Origin: an uncultured Clostridia bacterium
Lineage (GTDB): Bacteria; Bacillota; Clostridia; Christensenellales; CAG-314
Length of the DNA: 64,000 bases
Assembly (NCBI GenBank): GCA_934230325.1
Contig: CAKQEP010000002.1
Location: 62,001-126,000 of the forward strand
Direction of reading: 5' to 3'
The notes below the pieces were generated by a model, which had not been told where the DNA came from, searched no databases, and worked only from the letters and a program-made list of their open reading frames with translations. Numbering within the stretch: the stretch's first letter is position 1; every line of letters starts with the position of its first letter. A program made the position numbers and the translations under genes. Positions 50,053 through 58,083 of the stretch are shown one piece after another.

Positions 50053-51174
50053 TCACAGTAAATATTTTTTTACGTCGCTTTTGTTACCGTCAAAAACCGC
50101 CTTTTTTGCCGCAGTTTTAAACCCGTTTAACACCTCTTGCGAAGCAAACGCGCTTATCGTTTTGCTTTTTAACGCGGCGGCGTACATTTCTGCGACAAAC
50201 CCGTCGGGAACTTTTGCGTTTTTTGTCGTCGGCAACATTCCGACGCTTGTCAATGCCGCTTGAGAAGCGTCGCTCAACAAAAATTCCGCAAAAGAAGTCG
50301 CAAGTTTTTCTCTCTCCGCGTCGGCGTTCTGCCCCACCGCAACGTACTGCGTAAGGTCGTTGAACCCGCCCAACGCATTAAAAATTATTTCTCCGATATT
50401 GCCGCTTTTTTGTCGGTTGTCCAAACGAAAATAGTCCCTTTGCGTGCCGAGAAGCACCGTCGCTTTGTCGCCGCGTAAAAAACTCGTATACGCTTCGTAC
50501 TGCGTCGTATCAAAATCACAGCAAACATCCCCGCTTTTTGCTTTTTGGTCGGCGTTTAGCGACAACGCCGCCAGCGGATTGTTAAACGCGCCGAATCCCG
50601 TCGCGACAGAAGCAAGTTTGCGAGTTGTTTTTCCTATTTTTTTGTCGAGAGCGCAGTTGTAAAGGTCGGACGGCAAACCTTTAAACCCGTTGACCTGCCG
50701 CGCGTCGGATTGTCTTATCGCAGTGACGTAACACCCCGTACAGTAGGGCAAAGCGTAAATTTTTCCGTCAACCTTGCCGCCGCAGAGCAAATCGTCGGGA
50801 ATATCTCCCGCTTGCCGCAGGGGAACAAGCAAGTTTAATACGTCCAACCCCACGCCGCCGCCAAATCCGATAAGGTCAAAACCTTGCCCCTCTTTCAATC
50901 GGTTTTTAAACTGTCGGTAATCAGTTTTGCACACGTCGATATAAACGCCTTTGTGCGATTTTTGAAATACGTATGCGCGTTTTTTTAACCATTCGCCTCT
51001 GTCGCCCGTACCGCCTTCAAAAGTTTCTACGTGCCACATCGTCAAAATTATTTGTTTGGATTGCTCGACGGTTTGCTCTTTTAGCGGCAGATTAGGCAAC
51101 AAAAAAGCAAAAAAAGACAAAAAAACAGCCGCCAGCAACGCAAGCGATATTATCGTTTTGGGTTTGTCGTTCAT
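50053..51174 (-). CDS. Extracellular solute-binding protein-like, membrane-anchored
   Basis: A 373-residue protein. An N-terminal hydrophobic helix (about 8-28) has no lipobox cysteine, so it is probably anchored by this helix or cleaved after it. The rest fits a family 1 (sugar-type) solute-binding fold: ILTMWHVETFEGGTGDRGEWLKKRAYVFQKSHKGVYIDV, then GFDLIGFGGGVGLDVLNLL and CGGKVDGKIYALPYCTG. It has no neighbouring ABC permease or ATPase genes. A TATAAT box 5 nt before the ATG predicts a leaderless mRNA. The ligand is unknown. Confidence 0.75.
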   Translation of the reverse strand: MNDKPKTIISLALLAAVFLSFFAFLLPNLPLKEQTVEQSKQIILTMWHVETFEGGTGDRGEWLKKRAYVFQKSHKGVYIDVCKTDYRQFKNRLKEGQGFDLIGFGGGVGLDVLNLLVPLRQAGDIPDDLLCGGKVDGKIYALPYCTGCYVTAIRQSDARQVNGFKGLPSDLYNCALDKKIGKTTRKLASVATGFGAFNNPLAALSLNADQKAKSGDVCCDFDTTQYEAYTSFLRGDKATVLLGTQRDYFRLDNRQKSGNIGEIIFNALGGFNDLTQYVAVGQNADAEREKLATSFAEFLLSDASQAALTSVGMLPTTKNAKVPDGFVAEMYAAALKSKTISAFASQEVLNGFKTAAKKAVFDGNKSDVKKYLL

Positions 51175-51179
51175 ACTGC

Positions 51180-51185
51180 ATTATA
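51180..51185 (-). promoter_or_regulatory. -10 box 5 nt before the solute-binding protein ATG
   Basis: On the minus strand TATAAT (51185-51180), GCAGT, ATG. No SD and only a weak -35 box. Confidence 0.5.
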
Positions 51186-51210
51186 TTTTTAAGGTTGGTT
51201 TTTTAATACG

Positions 51211-51246
51211 AAAAAAAAGGAAAAACCGCTTGTTTTTCCTTTTTAA
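51211..51246. terminator. Terminator upstream of the solute-binding protein gene
   Basis: AAAAAGGAAAAA and TTTTTCCTTTTT around loop CCGCTTG. It ends the glycerol-uvrC operon on the minus strand. Confidence 0.7.
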
Positions 51247-51324
51247 AAAAGTATAAATCGTCGTTTTAAACATCAAGTACGCCCAAAAAATAGAATTAAA
51301 AAATCAAATCGGTTTTTTGTTCTC

Positions 51325-53160
51325 TCATTTTTGCGGCGCGTCTTGCGGTAAGTCTTTGTGAAAGTAATCGTATATCTTTTGCGCCGTATTTGTCGATATT
51401 CCGTCGGTGGCGGCAATCTGCTCTACCGTCGCGGTTTTTAGCGCGGAAAGACTTCCGAATTTTTTGATTAGCGCGGTTTGCCGCTTTTGCCCTACTCCTT
51501 CTATCTCGTCGAGTTGCGATTTAAAAGCGTTTTTGCCGTGTAGTTTGCGAAAATAAGTTATCGCAAATCGGTGCGCTTCGTCACGTGTGTTTATCAGTAC
51601 TTTTAACGCATAACTGTTTAGCGGCAAGCGTATCGGCTCGTTGTTTTTTAAGGTGTACACAAGTTCTTCCCGCTTGGCAAGAGATACCGTTTCTATGCTT
51701 ATTCCGCTCTCTTGCATCGCTTCTTTTACGTAACCGAGTTGTCCTAAACCGCCGTCGATAACAAATAGGTCGGGTTTTGCCCCAAATCGCTCGTCGCCTC
51801 GTTTAAGCCGCTCCAACCGCCGCAAAATAACTTCCTTCATGCACGCAAAGTCGTTTGCGCCTTCTACCGTGCGTATTTTAAATCTTCGGTAATCTTTGGG
51901 GGATTTTTTGCCGTCGACGGTCACTACCATGCTCGCAACTTTATCTACGCCGCTGATGTTGCTTATGTCAAAACACTCTATGCGTTTTGGCTCGGATTTT
52001 AGTCCCAACAACTCTTTGAGTTGTACGACTGCCCCCGTAGTTGCGGCGTACTCCCTCTCCTCTCTCGCAAAACTCTTTTTAAGGTACTCCGCCGAGTTTT
52101 GCGCGCTCATATCGGAAAGTTGCTTTTTTGTTCCTTTTTGAGGTACGCCGACCGTGATTTTTTTGCCGTATTTTTCCGTAAGCAACAATGCGAAATCTTG
52201 TTCGCCTTCTATGTGTCTGTCCAGCAAAACTTCCTTTGCGGCGTCGTTGCAATCGGAATAGTAAGCGTTTAAAAAGGCGGACAGCGTTTGTTTTTCGTCT
52301 ATGCCGGCGTCGGATACGCTCGTGTTGGACGAGGACAAAACTCTGCCCCCGCGCACGACGGTGACGTTGACTACGCTTTGCGTGCCGTCGCTTGCAATGC
52401 TGAAAACGTCGTAATCCACAAGTTTGCCCAACGTCACAACTCTCGTATCGTTTAAACTATCCACAAGTTTGAGTTGCTGTTTGTACCGCAAAGCGTCCTC
52501 GAAACGCTCTTCGTCGCTTGCTTTTTGCATTTTTTGCCTAATTATTTTTTGCGCGTCGCCCGTGTCGCCCTTCAAAAACCGACAGCATCCGTCAATAAGT
52601 TTTTGGTACTCTTGCTTAGTAACTTTGCCTGCGCACGGCGCGCAACATTTGCCTATATGAAAATTAAGGCACGGGCGAAAGTTTTTGGGTAGGTTGTCCA
52701 TATCGACGTTGCACGTGCGGGTGGGATACAATTCTTCCAGCAATGCGAGCAACTCTTTTATTCCGCCCATTATCGGACCGAAATATTTTGCTTTGTCCTT
52801 TAAAACCTTTCTCGTAACGACGAGTCGCGGGAAAGACTGCCGCATATCTATCTTGACAAAAGGATACTGTTTGTCGTCTTTAAGCAATATGTTGTACGGC
52901 GGGTTGTACTTTTTTATCAAAGTATTTTCCAGCGCGAAAGCGTCGGTTTCGCTCGACGTCAAAATATACTCCATATCCGCGACGTATTTTAGCATTACCG
53001 ACACTTTGTAAGGTTTTGCGCCTGTATCAAAAAAATACTGACGTACCCTGTTTTTTAGGTTTTTTGCTTTGCCGACGTAAAGTACCCTGCCGTTAACGTC
53101 GTAATAAATATATACGCCGCTTTGGGTGGGTAGTTGCCGCAATTTTTCCTGCAAGGTCAT
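51325..53160 (-). CDS. uvrC: Excinuclease ABC subunit C
   Basis: A 611-residue nucleotide-excision-repair nuclease. The N-terminal GIY-YIG domain has SGVYIYYDVNGRVLYVGKAKNL; a UvrB-binding segment lies near 200-235. The RNase H-like domain starts RIECFDISNISG with DLFVIDGG, and the C-terminal HhH part reads LDEIEGVGQKRQTALIKKFGSLSALKTATVEQIAATDGIS. ATG at 53160 is preferred to an upstream TTG. It starts 4 bp after glpK and has no SD, so it depends on the upstream gene. Confidence 0.94.
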   Translation of the reverse strand: MTLQEKLRQLPTQSGVYIYYDVNGRVLYVGKAKNLKNRVRQYFFDTGAKPYKVSVMLKYVADMEYILTSSETDAFALENTLIKKYNPPYNILLKDDKQYPFVKIDMRQSFPRLVVTRKVLKDKAKYFGPIMGGIKELLALLEELYPTRTCNVDMDNLPKNFRPCLNFHIGKCCAPCAGKVTKQEYQKLIDGCCRFLKGDTGDAQKIIRQKMQKASDEERFEDALRYKQQLKLVDSLNDTRVVTLGKLVDYDVFSIASDGTQSVVNVTVVRGGRVLSSSNTSVSDAGIDEKQTLSAFLNAYYSDCNDAAKEVLLDRHIEGEQDFALLLTEKYGKKITVGVPQKGTKKQLSDMSAQNSAEYLKKSFAREEREYAATTGAVVQLKELLGLKSEPKRIECFDISNISGVDKVASMVVTVDGKKSPKDYRRFKIRTVEGANDFACMKEVILRRLERLKRGDERFGAKPDLFVIDGGLGQLGYVKEAMQESGISIETVSLAKREELVYTLKNNEPIRLPLNSYALKVLINTRDEAHRFAITYFRKLHGKNAFKSQLDEIEGVGQKRQTALIKKFGSLSALKTATVEQIAATDGISTNTAQKIYDYFHKDLPQDAPQK

Positions 53161-53164
53161 TTTT

Positions 53165-54649
53165 TTATTTACACAGCGTTTGTTTGACGGCAAAACGCCA
53201 GCCTTCCAAAAGTTTTTCTCTGCGCTCGGCGCTCATGTCCGGCGTGAAAATCTTTTCCGTTTCCTTATTGTCGCGTATATCGTCTATATCGCGCCAAAAA
53301 CCCGTGTTTAGTCCCGCAAGGTATGCCGCCCCCAACGCGGTTGTTTCGATAACTTTGGGACGTATCACGTCCGTTTCCGAAATATCCGCCTGAAACTGCA
53401 TGAGAAATCCGTTTGCGGACGCGCCGCCGTCTACGTTAAGACTGTTTACTTCTATGCCGCAATCGGACTTCATCGATTGCATAACGTCTTGAACCTGATA
53501 CGCTATGGACTCCAAAGCCGCGCGAATAAAGTGTTCCCTTTTTGCGCCGCGAGTCAATCCCGTCACAAGCCCCGTGCAATCGCTTTGCCAGTAAGGCGCG
53601 CCCAACCCGACAAAAGCGGGTACGATATAAACTCCGTTTGTGTCTTTGACTTTTAGCGCGTATTCTTCCGTTTCCGCCGCCGTTTTGACAAGCCGCATTT
53701 CGTCGCGCAACCACTTTACAACCGCGCCGCCTACAAAAATGCTGCCCTCCAAAGCGTAACACGGTTTTTGTTTGTCCGTCGTCGCCGTCAACGTCGTGAT
53801 AAGACCGTTTTTTGACGCAACGGGTTTTTCGCCCGTGTTCATAAGCATAAAACAACCCGTGCCGTACGTGCTTTTTACGTCGCCTTTGTTTACGCAAAGT
53901 TGACCGAAAAGCGACGCTTGTTGGTCGCCGCACACTCCGCAAATAGGAATGTCCGCCCCTACGACGGTTTTGTCGGCGTTGCCAAAAAAGTGGCTGCTCG
54001 GATAAACTTTTGGCAACATACTGCGCGGAATATCGAATATATCCAACAATTCGTCGTCCCAGTCTAATTTGTGAATGTTAAACAACATCGTTCTTGCGGC
54101 GTTGGTGTAGTCGGTGGCAAATATTTTGCCGCGCGACAAATTCCACATCAAAAAAGTGTCCACAGTACCAAACAGCAAATCGCCTTTTTGCGCGCGCTCT
54201 CTCGCGGCGGGTACGTTGTCGAGAATCCACTTTAATTTTGACGCGGAAAAGTACGGGTCGAGAACAAGCCCCGTCTTTTGATATATCGTGTGCGCCAAAC
54301 CTTGCTTTTTGAGTTTTTCGCAGTATGCGGCGGTGCGGCGGCATTGCCATACTATGGCGTTGTAAACGGGCGCGCCAGTGTTTTTGTCCCAAACAAAGGT
54401 GGTTTCCCGCTGATTTGTTATGCCTATCGCTTCTATGTCGTCGGCAGATATGCCGGCGCGTATCAAAGCTTCGGGAACAACGCCTATCTGACTGCCGAGA
54501 ATATCTTTGGGGTCGTGTTCTACCCAACCGACGTGAGGGTAAATTTGGTCAAACTCCTGTTGAGCCATGCCTACGACGTCGCCCTGTCTGTTAAAAACTA
54601 TCGCGCGACTGCTCGTCGTGCCTTGATCCAACGCAAGAATAAATTTCAT
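53165..54649 (-). CDS. glpK: Glycerol kinase
   Basis: A 494-residue FGGY-family kinase that makes sn-glycerol-3-phosphate. It starts [19 protein letters not shown] and has [53 protein letters not shown] and [22 protein letters not shown] at 54649 follows GGAGGT. The glycerol-3-phosphate formed would be oxidised by the two flavoprotein genes upstream in the same operon. Confidence 0.96.
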   Translation of the reverse strand: MKFILALDQGTTSSRAIVFNRQGDVVGMAQQEFDQIYPHVGWVEHDPKDILGSQIGVVPEALIRAGISADDIEAIGITNQRETTFVWDKNTGAPVYNAIVWQCRRTAAYCEKLKKQGLAHTIYQKTGLVLDPYFSASKLKWILDNVPAARERAQKGDLLFGTVDTFLMWNLSRGKIFATDYTNAARTMLFNIHKLDWDDELLDIFDIPRSMLPKVYPSSHFFGNADKTVVGADIPICGVCGDQQASLFGQLCVNKGDVKSTYGTGCFMLMNTGEKPVASKNGLITTLTATTDKQKPCYALEGSIFVGGAVVKWLRDEMRLVKTAAETEEYALKVKDTNGVYIVPAFVGLGAPYWQSDCTGLVTGLTRGAKREHFIRAALESIAYQVQDVMQSMKSDCGIEVNSLNVDGGASANGFLMQFQADISETDVIRPKVIETTALGAAYLAGLNTGFWRDIDDIRDNKETEKIFTPDMSAERREKLLEGWRFAVKQTLCK

Positions 54650-54653
54650 CGTT

Positions 54654-55016
54654 TTACCTCCATTTGCTTTGTTTTGCACGCTTTGTAGCGACAAAATCCG
54701 CGCCGTATACGTCGGATTTTATTACGTCGCCGATATTGACGGGCGCAAAAACGGATATCCCTTTGAGTGTCTTTAGCGCGTCGAAAATATGCTCTTTGGG
54801 TATCGCTTGCGACGTTTTGACCGACAACATGGCTATATCGCCGTTTTTTATCGGTACGACCGACGTAACCATTCGTTTTGGCGCGGTAACTTCGTCAACG
54901 GCGTACTTTTTGCCTCTCGGACAAGCGTTTCCGCTAACTTTTATATCATTTTTGTCGCTGTCGTCTACGGTAAGATTGCATCCTATCGGACAGCATATAC
55001 ATATCAAATTTTTCAA
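54654..55016 (-). CDS. DUF1667 protein of the glycerol oxidation operon
   Basis: A 120-residue protein with the DUF1667 pattern: [13 protein letters not shown] (Cys-x-Cys-Cys-x3-Cys) at about 5-17, then [30 protein letters not shown]. The cysteines could bind an iron-sulfur cluster. In Clostridia and Thermotogae the family is nearly always encoded with glpA-like and FAD oxidoreductase genes, as here. It overlaps the upstream gene by 4 bp and ends 4 bp before glpK. Probably an electron-transfer partner. Confidence 0.9.
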   Translation of the reverse strand: MKNLICICCPIGCNLTVDDSDKNDIKVSGNACPRGKKYAVDEVTAPKRMVTSVVPIKNGDIAMLSVKTSQAIPKEHIFDALKTLKGISVFAPVNIGDVIKSDVYGADFVATKRAKQSKWR

Positions 55017-56275
55017 TCAGCCGCCTCCAGTCCGACGGATATTTTGGTTGCTCCGCGCAAAAGTGCCGTTTGGTTTTGGTCAAGCGATATGGTTTCCATC
55101 TCGCCGGCAGTGACGACGGGACGCATTTTTGAGTAAATTTTTACGCCGTCGGCATACACGTTTAGTCGTACTTTTTTGTATACGTTATTAACTCTCAAGC
55201 GCAAAGTAACCGTTTTGTCGCCTTTTTTGTTTATCGTCTGCGGGACGGTGTAACGTACCCCGCCAAAAGTTTCTATTTTTGCGCCGTCGCACGTTTTTTG
55301 CGGTTTTGACGCTATATACTTTGCGGCGCATCTGCCTACCGCGCCGCCTTCCTCGCTGACGTAATCCACAAGGTCGTGCACGTGCAAAACGTTTCCGCAA
55401 GCAAACACGCCGTCAACGTCGGTCATAAATTCGTCGTCTACCGTCGCTCCGCCGGTGACGGGGCTTATCGTGACGGAAGCGCCGCGCGCCAACTCGTTTT
55501 CCGGTAACAATCCAACCGACAGCAACAACGTGTCGCAGGTTATGCGTTGCGTGGTTTCTCGTATCGGTTGCAATTTGTCGTCTACTTGCGCTATGTCTAC
55601 GCTTTCTACTCTGCCGTCTTTGCCGTTTATCGCTACGACGGTGTGGCTGAGCAACAACGGAATATCAAAATCGTTTAAACACTGCTCTATGTTGCGTCTA
55701 AGTCCCGAAGAATAAGGCATCAACTCTACCACTGCTTTGACTTTTGCCCCCATAAAGGTCATTCTGCGGGCAGTAATTAAACCGATGTCGCCGCTGCCTA
55801 ATATGACAGCCTCTTTCCCTACCATATAACCGTCGATATTTATCAGTTTTTGCGCCGTTCCTGCGGAAAAAATCCCCGCAACGCGCGCGCCCGCTATGTT
55901 TATCGCTCCGCGCGGACGTTCTCTGCAACCGCACGCAAGTATGACGGCGGCGGCTTTGAGTGTGACTACGCCGTCTTGCTCGCTGACGTAAGTCACGGTT
56001 TTGTCTTTAGATACGTCCAAAACGGTGGCGTTTAAACGGTAGGGTATGCCGAGTTCAAGCACTTTTTGAACGAATCTGTCGGCATATTCCGGTCCTGTCA
56101 ACTCTTCGTTGAAGGTGTGCAGACCAAACCCGTTGTGTATGCACTGATTGAGTATTCCGCCAAGTCGCGGCTCGCGCTCTAATATCAATATATCCTTTGC
56201 TCCGCTCTGATGTGCGGAAATTGCGGCGGCAAGACCTGCCGGACCGCCGCCCACTATCACGAGTTTTTGCGACAC
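55013..56275 (-). CDS. FAD-dependent NAD(P)-linked oxidoreductase of the glycerol operon (GlpB-like role)
   Basis: A 420-residue pyridine-nucleotide-disulfide-type flavoprotein: FAD motif KLVIVGGGPAGLAAAISAHQSGA (about 4-26), CGCRERPRGAINIAGARVAGI, NAD motif AVILGSGDIGLITARRMTFMGAKVKAVVE and GVFACGNVLHVHDLVDYVSEEGG. It should pass electrons from the GlpA-like subunit. GTG at 56275 is chosen: GGGGAGG lies 8 nt before, and its G overlaps the upstream stop (TAGTG). The next gene overlaps its end. Confidence 0.88.
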   Translation of the reverse strand: MSQKLVIVGGGPAGLAAAISAHQSGAKDILILEREPRLGGILNQCIHNGFGLHTFNEELTGPEYADRFVQKVLELGIPYRLNATVLDVSKDKTVTYVSEQDGVVTLKAAAVILACGCRERPRGAINIAGARVAGIFSAGTAQKLINIDGYMVGKEAVILGSGDIGLITARRMTFMGAKVKAVVELMPYSSGLRRNIEQCLNDFDIPLLLSHTVVAINGKDGRVESVDIAQVDDKLQPIRETTQRITCDTLLLSVGLLPENELARGASVTISPVTGGATVDDEFMTDVDGVFACGNVLHVHDLVDYVSEEGGAVGRCAAKYIASKPQKTCDGAKIETFGGVRYTVPQTINKKGDKTVTLRLRVNNVYKKVRLNVYADGVKIYSKMRPVVTAGEMETISLDQNQTALLRGATKISVGLEAAD

Positions 56276-57702
56276 TAATCTATCCTCCCCGTCAATACGC
56301 AACCGTCAAGGCTGTTTTTTGTGATTTTTTCCATAGGAATACCGAGTTCCTCACTTATTATCTCCAAAATTCTCGGACAACAAAACCCGCTCTGACAACG
56401 CCCCATACCCGCGCGGGTGCGGCGTTTTACTCCGTCAAGGTCGCGCGCGCCCAACGGACGACGTATGCTGTCGCGTATTTCGCCTTCGCTGACTCTCTCG
56501 CAACGGCAAACTATCTTTGCATAACTTCCGTCTTTTTTGACCAACTCGGCGTATTGCTCGTTGCTCAAATTCGCTATGTGCGGCGTGTCTATACGGCGGT
56601 TTTTAAAATGAGATTTTTTGCTTAACGTCAGTTTTTCTGCAATACGTATAGCCGCAAACTCGCCCAAAGCCGGCGCGGAAGTCAATCCGGGACTCTCTAT
56701 CCCGCCCAACGTAAACATTGCGTCGGTCGTCCAGTCAACGATAAAATCGTCCTTGTCGTCGTGCGCTCTGTTGCCCGCAAACTGCGTGATTACGTCGCGT
56801 TTGCTCAACGACGGAACGGATATTTTTGCAGTTTCAAAAGCCTTTTGCAAACCGTCAAAAGTAGTGTCTACGTCGGATTTGTCGTCAATATCTTCCGCCG
56901 TCGGCCCGACCAAAAGGTTTCCGTGAACCGTCGGCGCAACCAAAACGCCTTTGCCTTTTTCTGTCGGCAACTGAAAAACGGTAGCAGTCACCGTTTTGCC
57001 CGCTTGCTTGTCCATAAGCATATATTGACCTCTGCGAGGCGTGATTTTAAACTTTTTGTCGCTCCCCGCCATGTCGTTTAGTTCGTCGGCGTACAATCCC
57101 GCGCAATTTACTACGACGTCGGCGTACAATTCCCGTCCGTCGGCGGATTTGACAAGATAACCATCGTCGCGCTTTTGCAACGCTACCACTTTAAAACCAA
57201 ACTCAAACTTTGCGCCGTTTGCAATGGCGTTTTCTCCGAGCGCAAGCGTCATTTCGTAAGGGCTTACTATGCCGCTGTCCGCCGCATACAACGCCCACTT
57301 AACTTTGTCGGACAATGCGGGTTCTTTGGCGCGCGCCTCGTCCCCCGTTAACACAAAAAGATTTTTAACGCCGTTTTTTGCGCCTTTTTCCGCTAAATCT
57401 TGTATGCTCTTTTTGCCGCTATCGTCAAAACATAAAACAAACGCTCCGTTGCGATAAAAAGGAAAATCCAACTCTTTGCTCAACTTGTCAAACATCGCGT
57501 TGCCCGCAACGTTAAACTTTGCCTTTTTTGAGCCGACTTCTGCGTCAAACCCCGCGTGAACTATCCCGCTGTTGGCTTTGCTCGTGCCTTCGCTTACGTC
57601 AAAACACTTTTCCGCAACAACGACTTCGCAATCGAAACGAGTCATCTCCCTCGCCACAGCGCAACCGACGACGCCGCCACCGACAATCACGATTTTTTTC
57701 AT
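56275..57702 (-). CDS. Glycerol-3-phosphate dehydrogenase-like flavoprotein with a BFD-type [2Fe-2S] domain (GlpA-like)
   Basis: A 475-residue protein. A DAO-type FAD domain (about 1-360) begins KKIVIVGGGVVGCAVAREMTRFDCEVVVAEK and has EGTSKANSGIVHAGFDA. The C-terminal domain has CRCERVSEGEIRDSIRRPL and GRCQSGFCCPRILEII, the cysteine layout of a BFD-like [2Fe-2S] domain. It should oxidise glycerol-3-phosphate to dihydroxyacetone phosphate. ATG at 57702 follows GGAGGT. First gene of the glycerol operon. Confidence 0.9.
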   Translation of the reverse strand: MKKIVIVGGGVVGCAVAREMTRFDCEVVVAEKCFDVSEGTSKANSGIVHAGFDAEVGSKKAKFNVAGNAMFDKLSKELDFPFYRNGAFVLCFDDSGKKSIQDLAEKGAKNGVKNLFVLTGDEARAKEPALSDKVKWALYAADSGIVSPYEMTLALGENAIANGAKFEFGFKVVALQKRDDGYLVKSADGRELYADVVVNCAGLYADELNDMAGSDKKFKITPRRGQYMLMDKQAGKTVTATVFQLPTEKGKGVLVAPTVHGNLLVGPTAEDIDDKSDVDTTFDGLQKAFETAKISVPSLSKRDVITQFAGNRAHDDKDDFIVDWTTDAMFTLGGIESPGLTSAPALGEFAAIRIAEKLTLSKKSHFKNRRIDTPHIANLSNEQYAELVKKDGSYAKIVCRCERVSEGEIRDSIRRPLGARDLDGVKRRTRAGMGRCQSGFCCPRILEIISEELGIPMEKITKNSLDGCVLTGRID

Positions 57703-57750
57703 GATACCTCCAAACACTGCTCCGTTTAATTTTTATCGTGTACTATTGCT

Positions 57751-57779
57751 ATTTTACCACTATTTTGGCTCTTTGGCAA
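57751..57779 (-). promoter_or_regulatory. Sigma-A promoter of the glycerol operon
   Basis: On the minus strand: TTGCCA (57779-57774), 17-nt spacer, TAAAAT (57756-57751), about 42 nt before the SD. Confidence 0.65.
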
Positions 57780-57887
57780 GTAAACGCAAAAATTGACAAT
57801 ACGTTTTTGCAAACAAAAAAAGACAAGCGCCGTCAACCTTGCCTTTTTTGCTTTGTCATTCTGTTTTTTAAATCTGAATCCGCGATA

Positions 57888-57924
57888 AAAGCAAGTCCCG
57901 CAGAAATCCTGCGGGACTTGCTTT
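57888..57924 (-). terminator. Terminator of clpB
   Basis: A 16-bp perfect stem (AAAGCAAGTCCCGCAG and complement) with a 5-nt loop, downstream of clpB on the minus strand. Confidence 0.8.
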
Positions 57925-57946
57925 AAAAAAGGAGGAAAATGAAAAA

Positions 57947-58042
57947 ATGAATAAAACGAAAAATCAAGAACGAGGCGAAGATGCGGGTTCGCACTCTGCT
58001 GACTTGCTTGTTTTATGCTTGCCGCCGGTTGCGATAGTTTAG
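57947..58042 (+). CDS. Possible 31-residue small protein (uncertain)
   Basis: AAAGGAGGAAA at 57927-57938 is followed by ATG-AAA-AAA-TGA (57939-57950). Overlapping its stop as ATGA is a 31-codon frame starting MNKTKNQERGEDAGS and ending LCLPPVAIV. The SD is excellent, but no downstream gene exists on this strand (clpB is convergent) and the first frame codes only for MKK. It could be a small protein, a leader, or chance. No function is suggested. Confidence 0.25.
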   Translation: MNKTKNQERGEDAGSHSADLLVLCLPPVAIV

Positions 58043-58083
58043 GGCGGCGGCAAATAGATTTAGCGATTTTTTGTTTGTACGTT

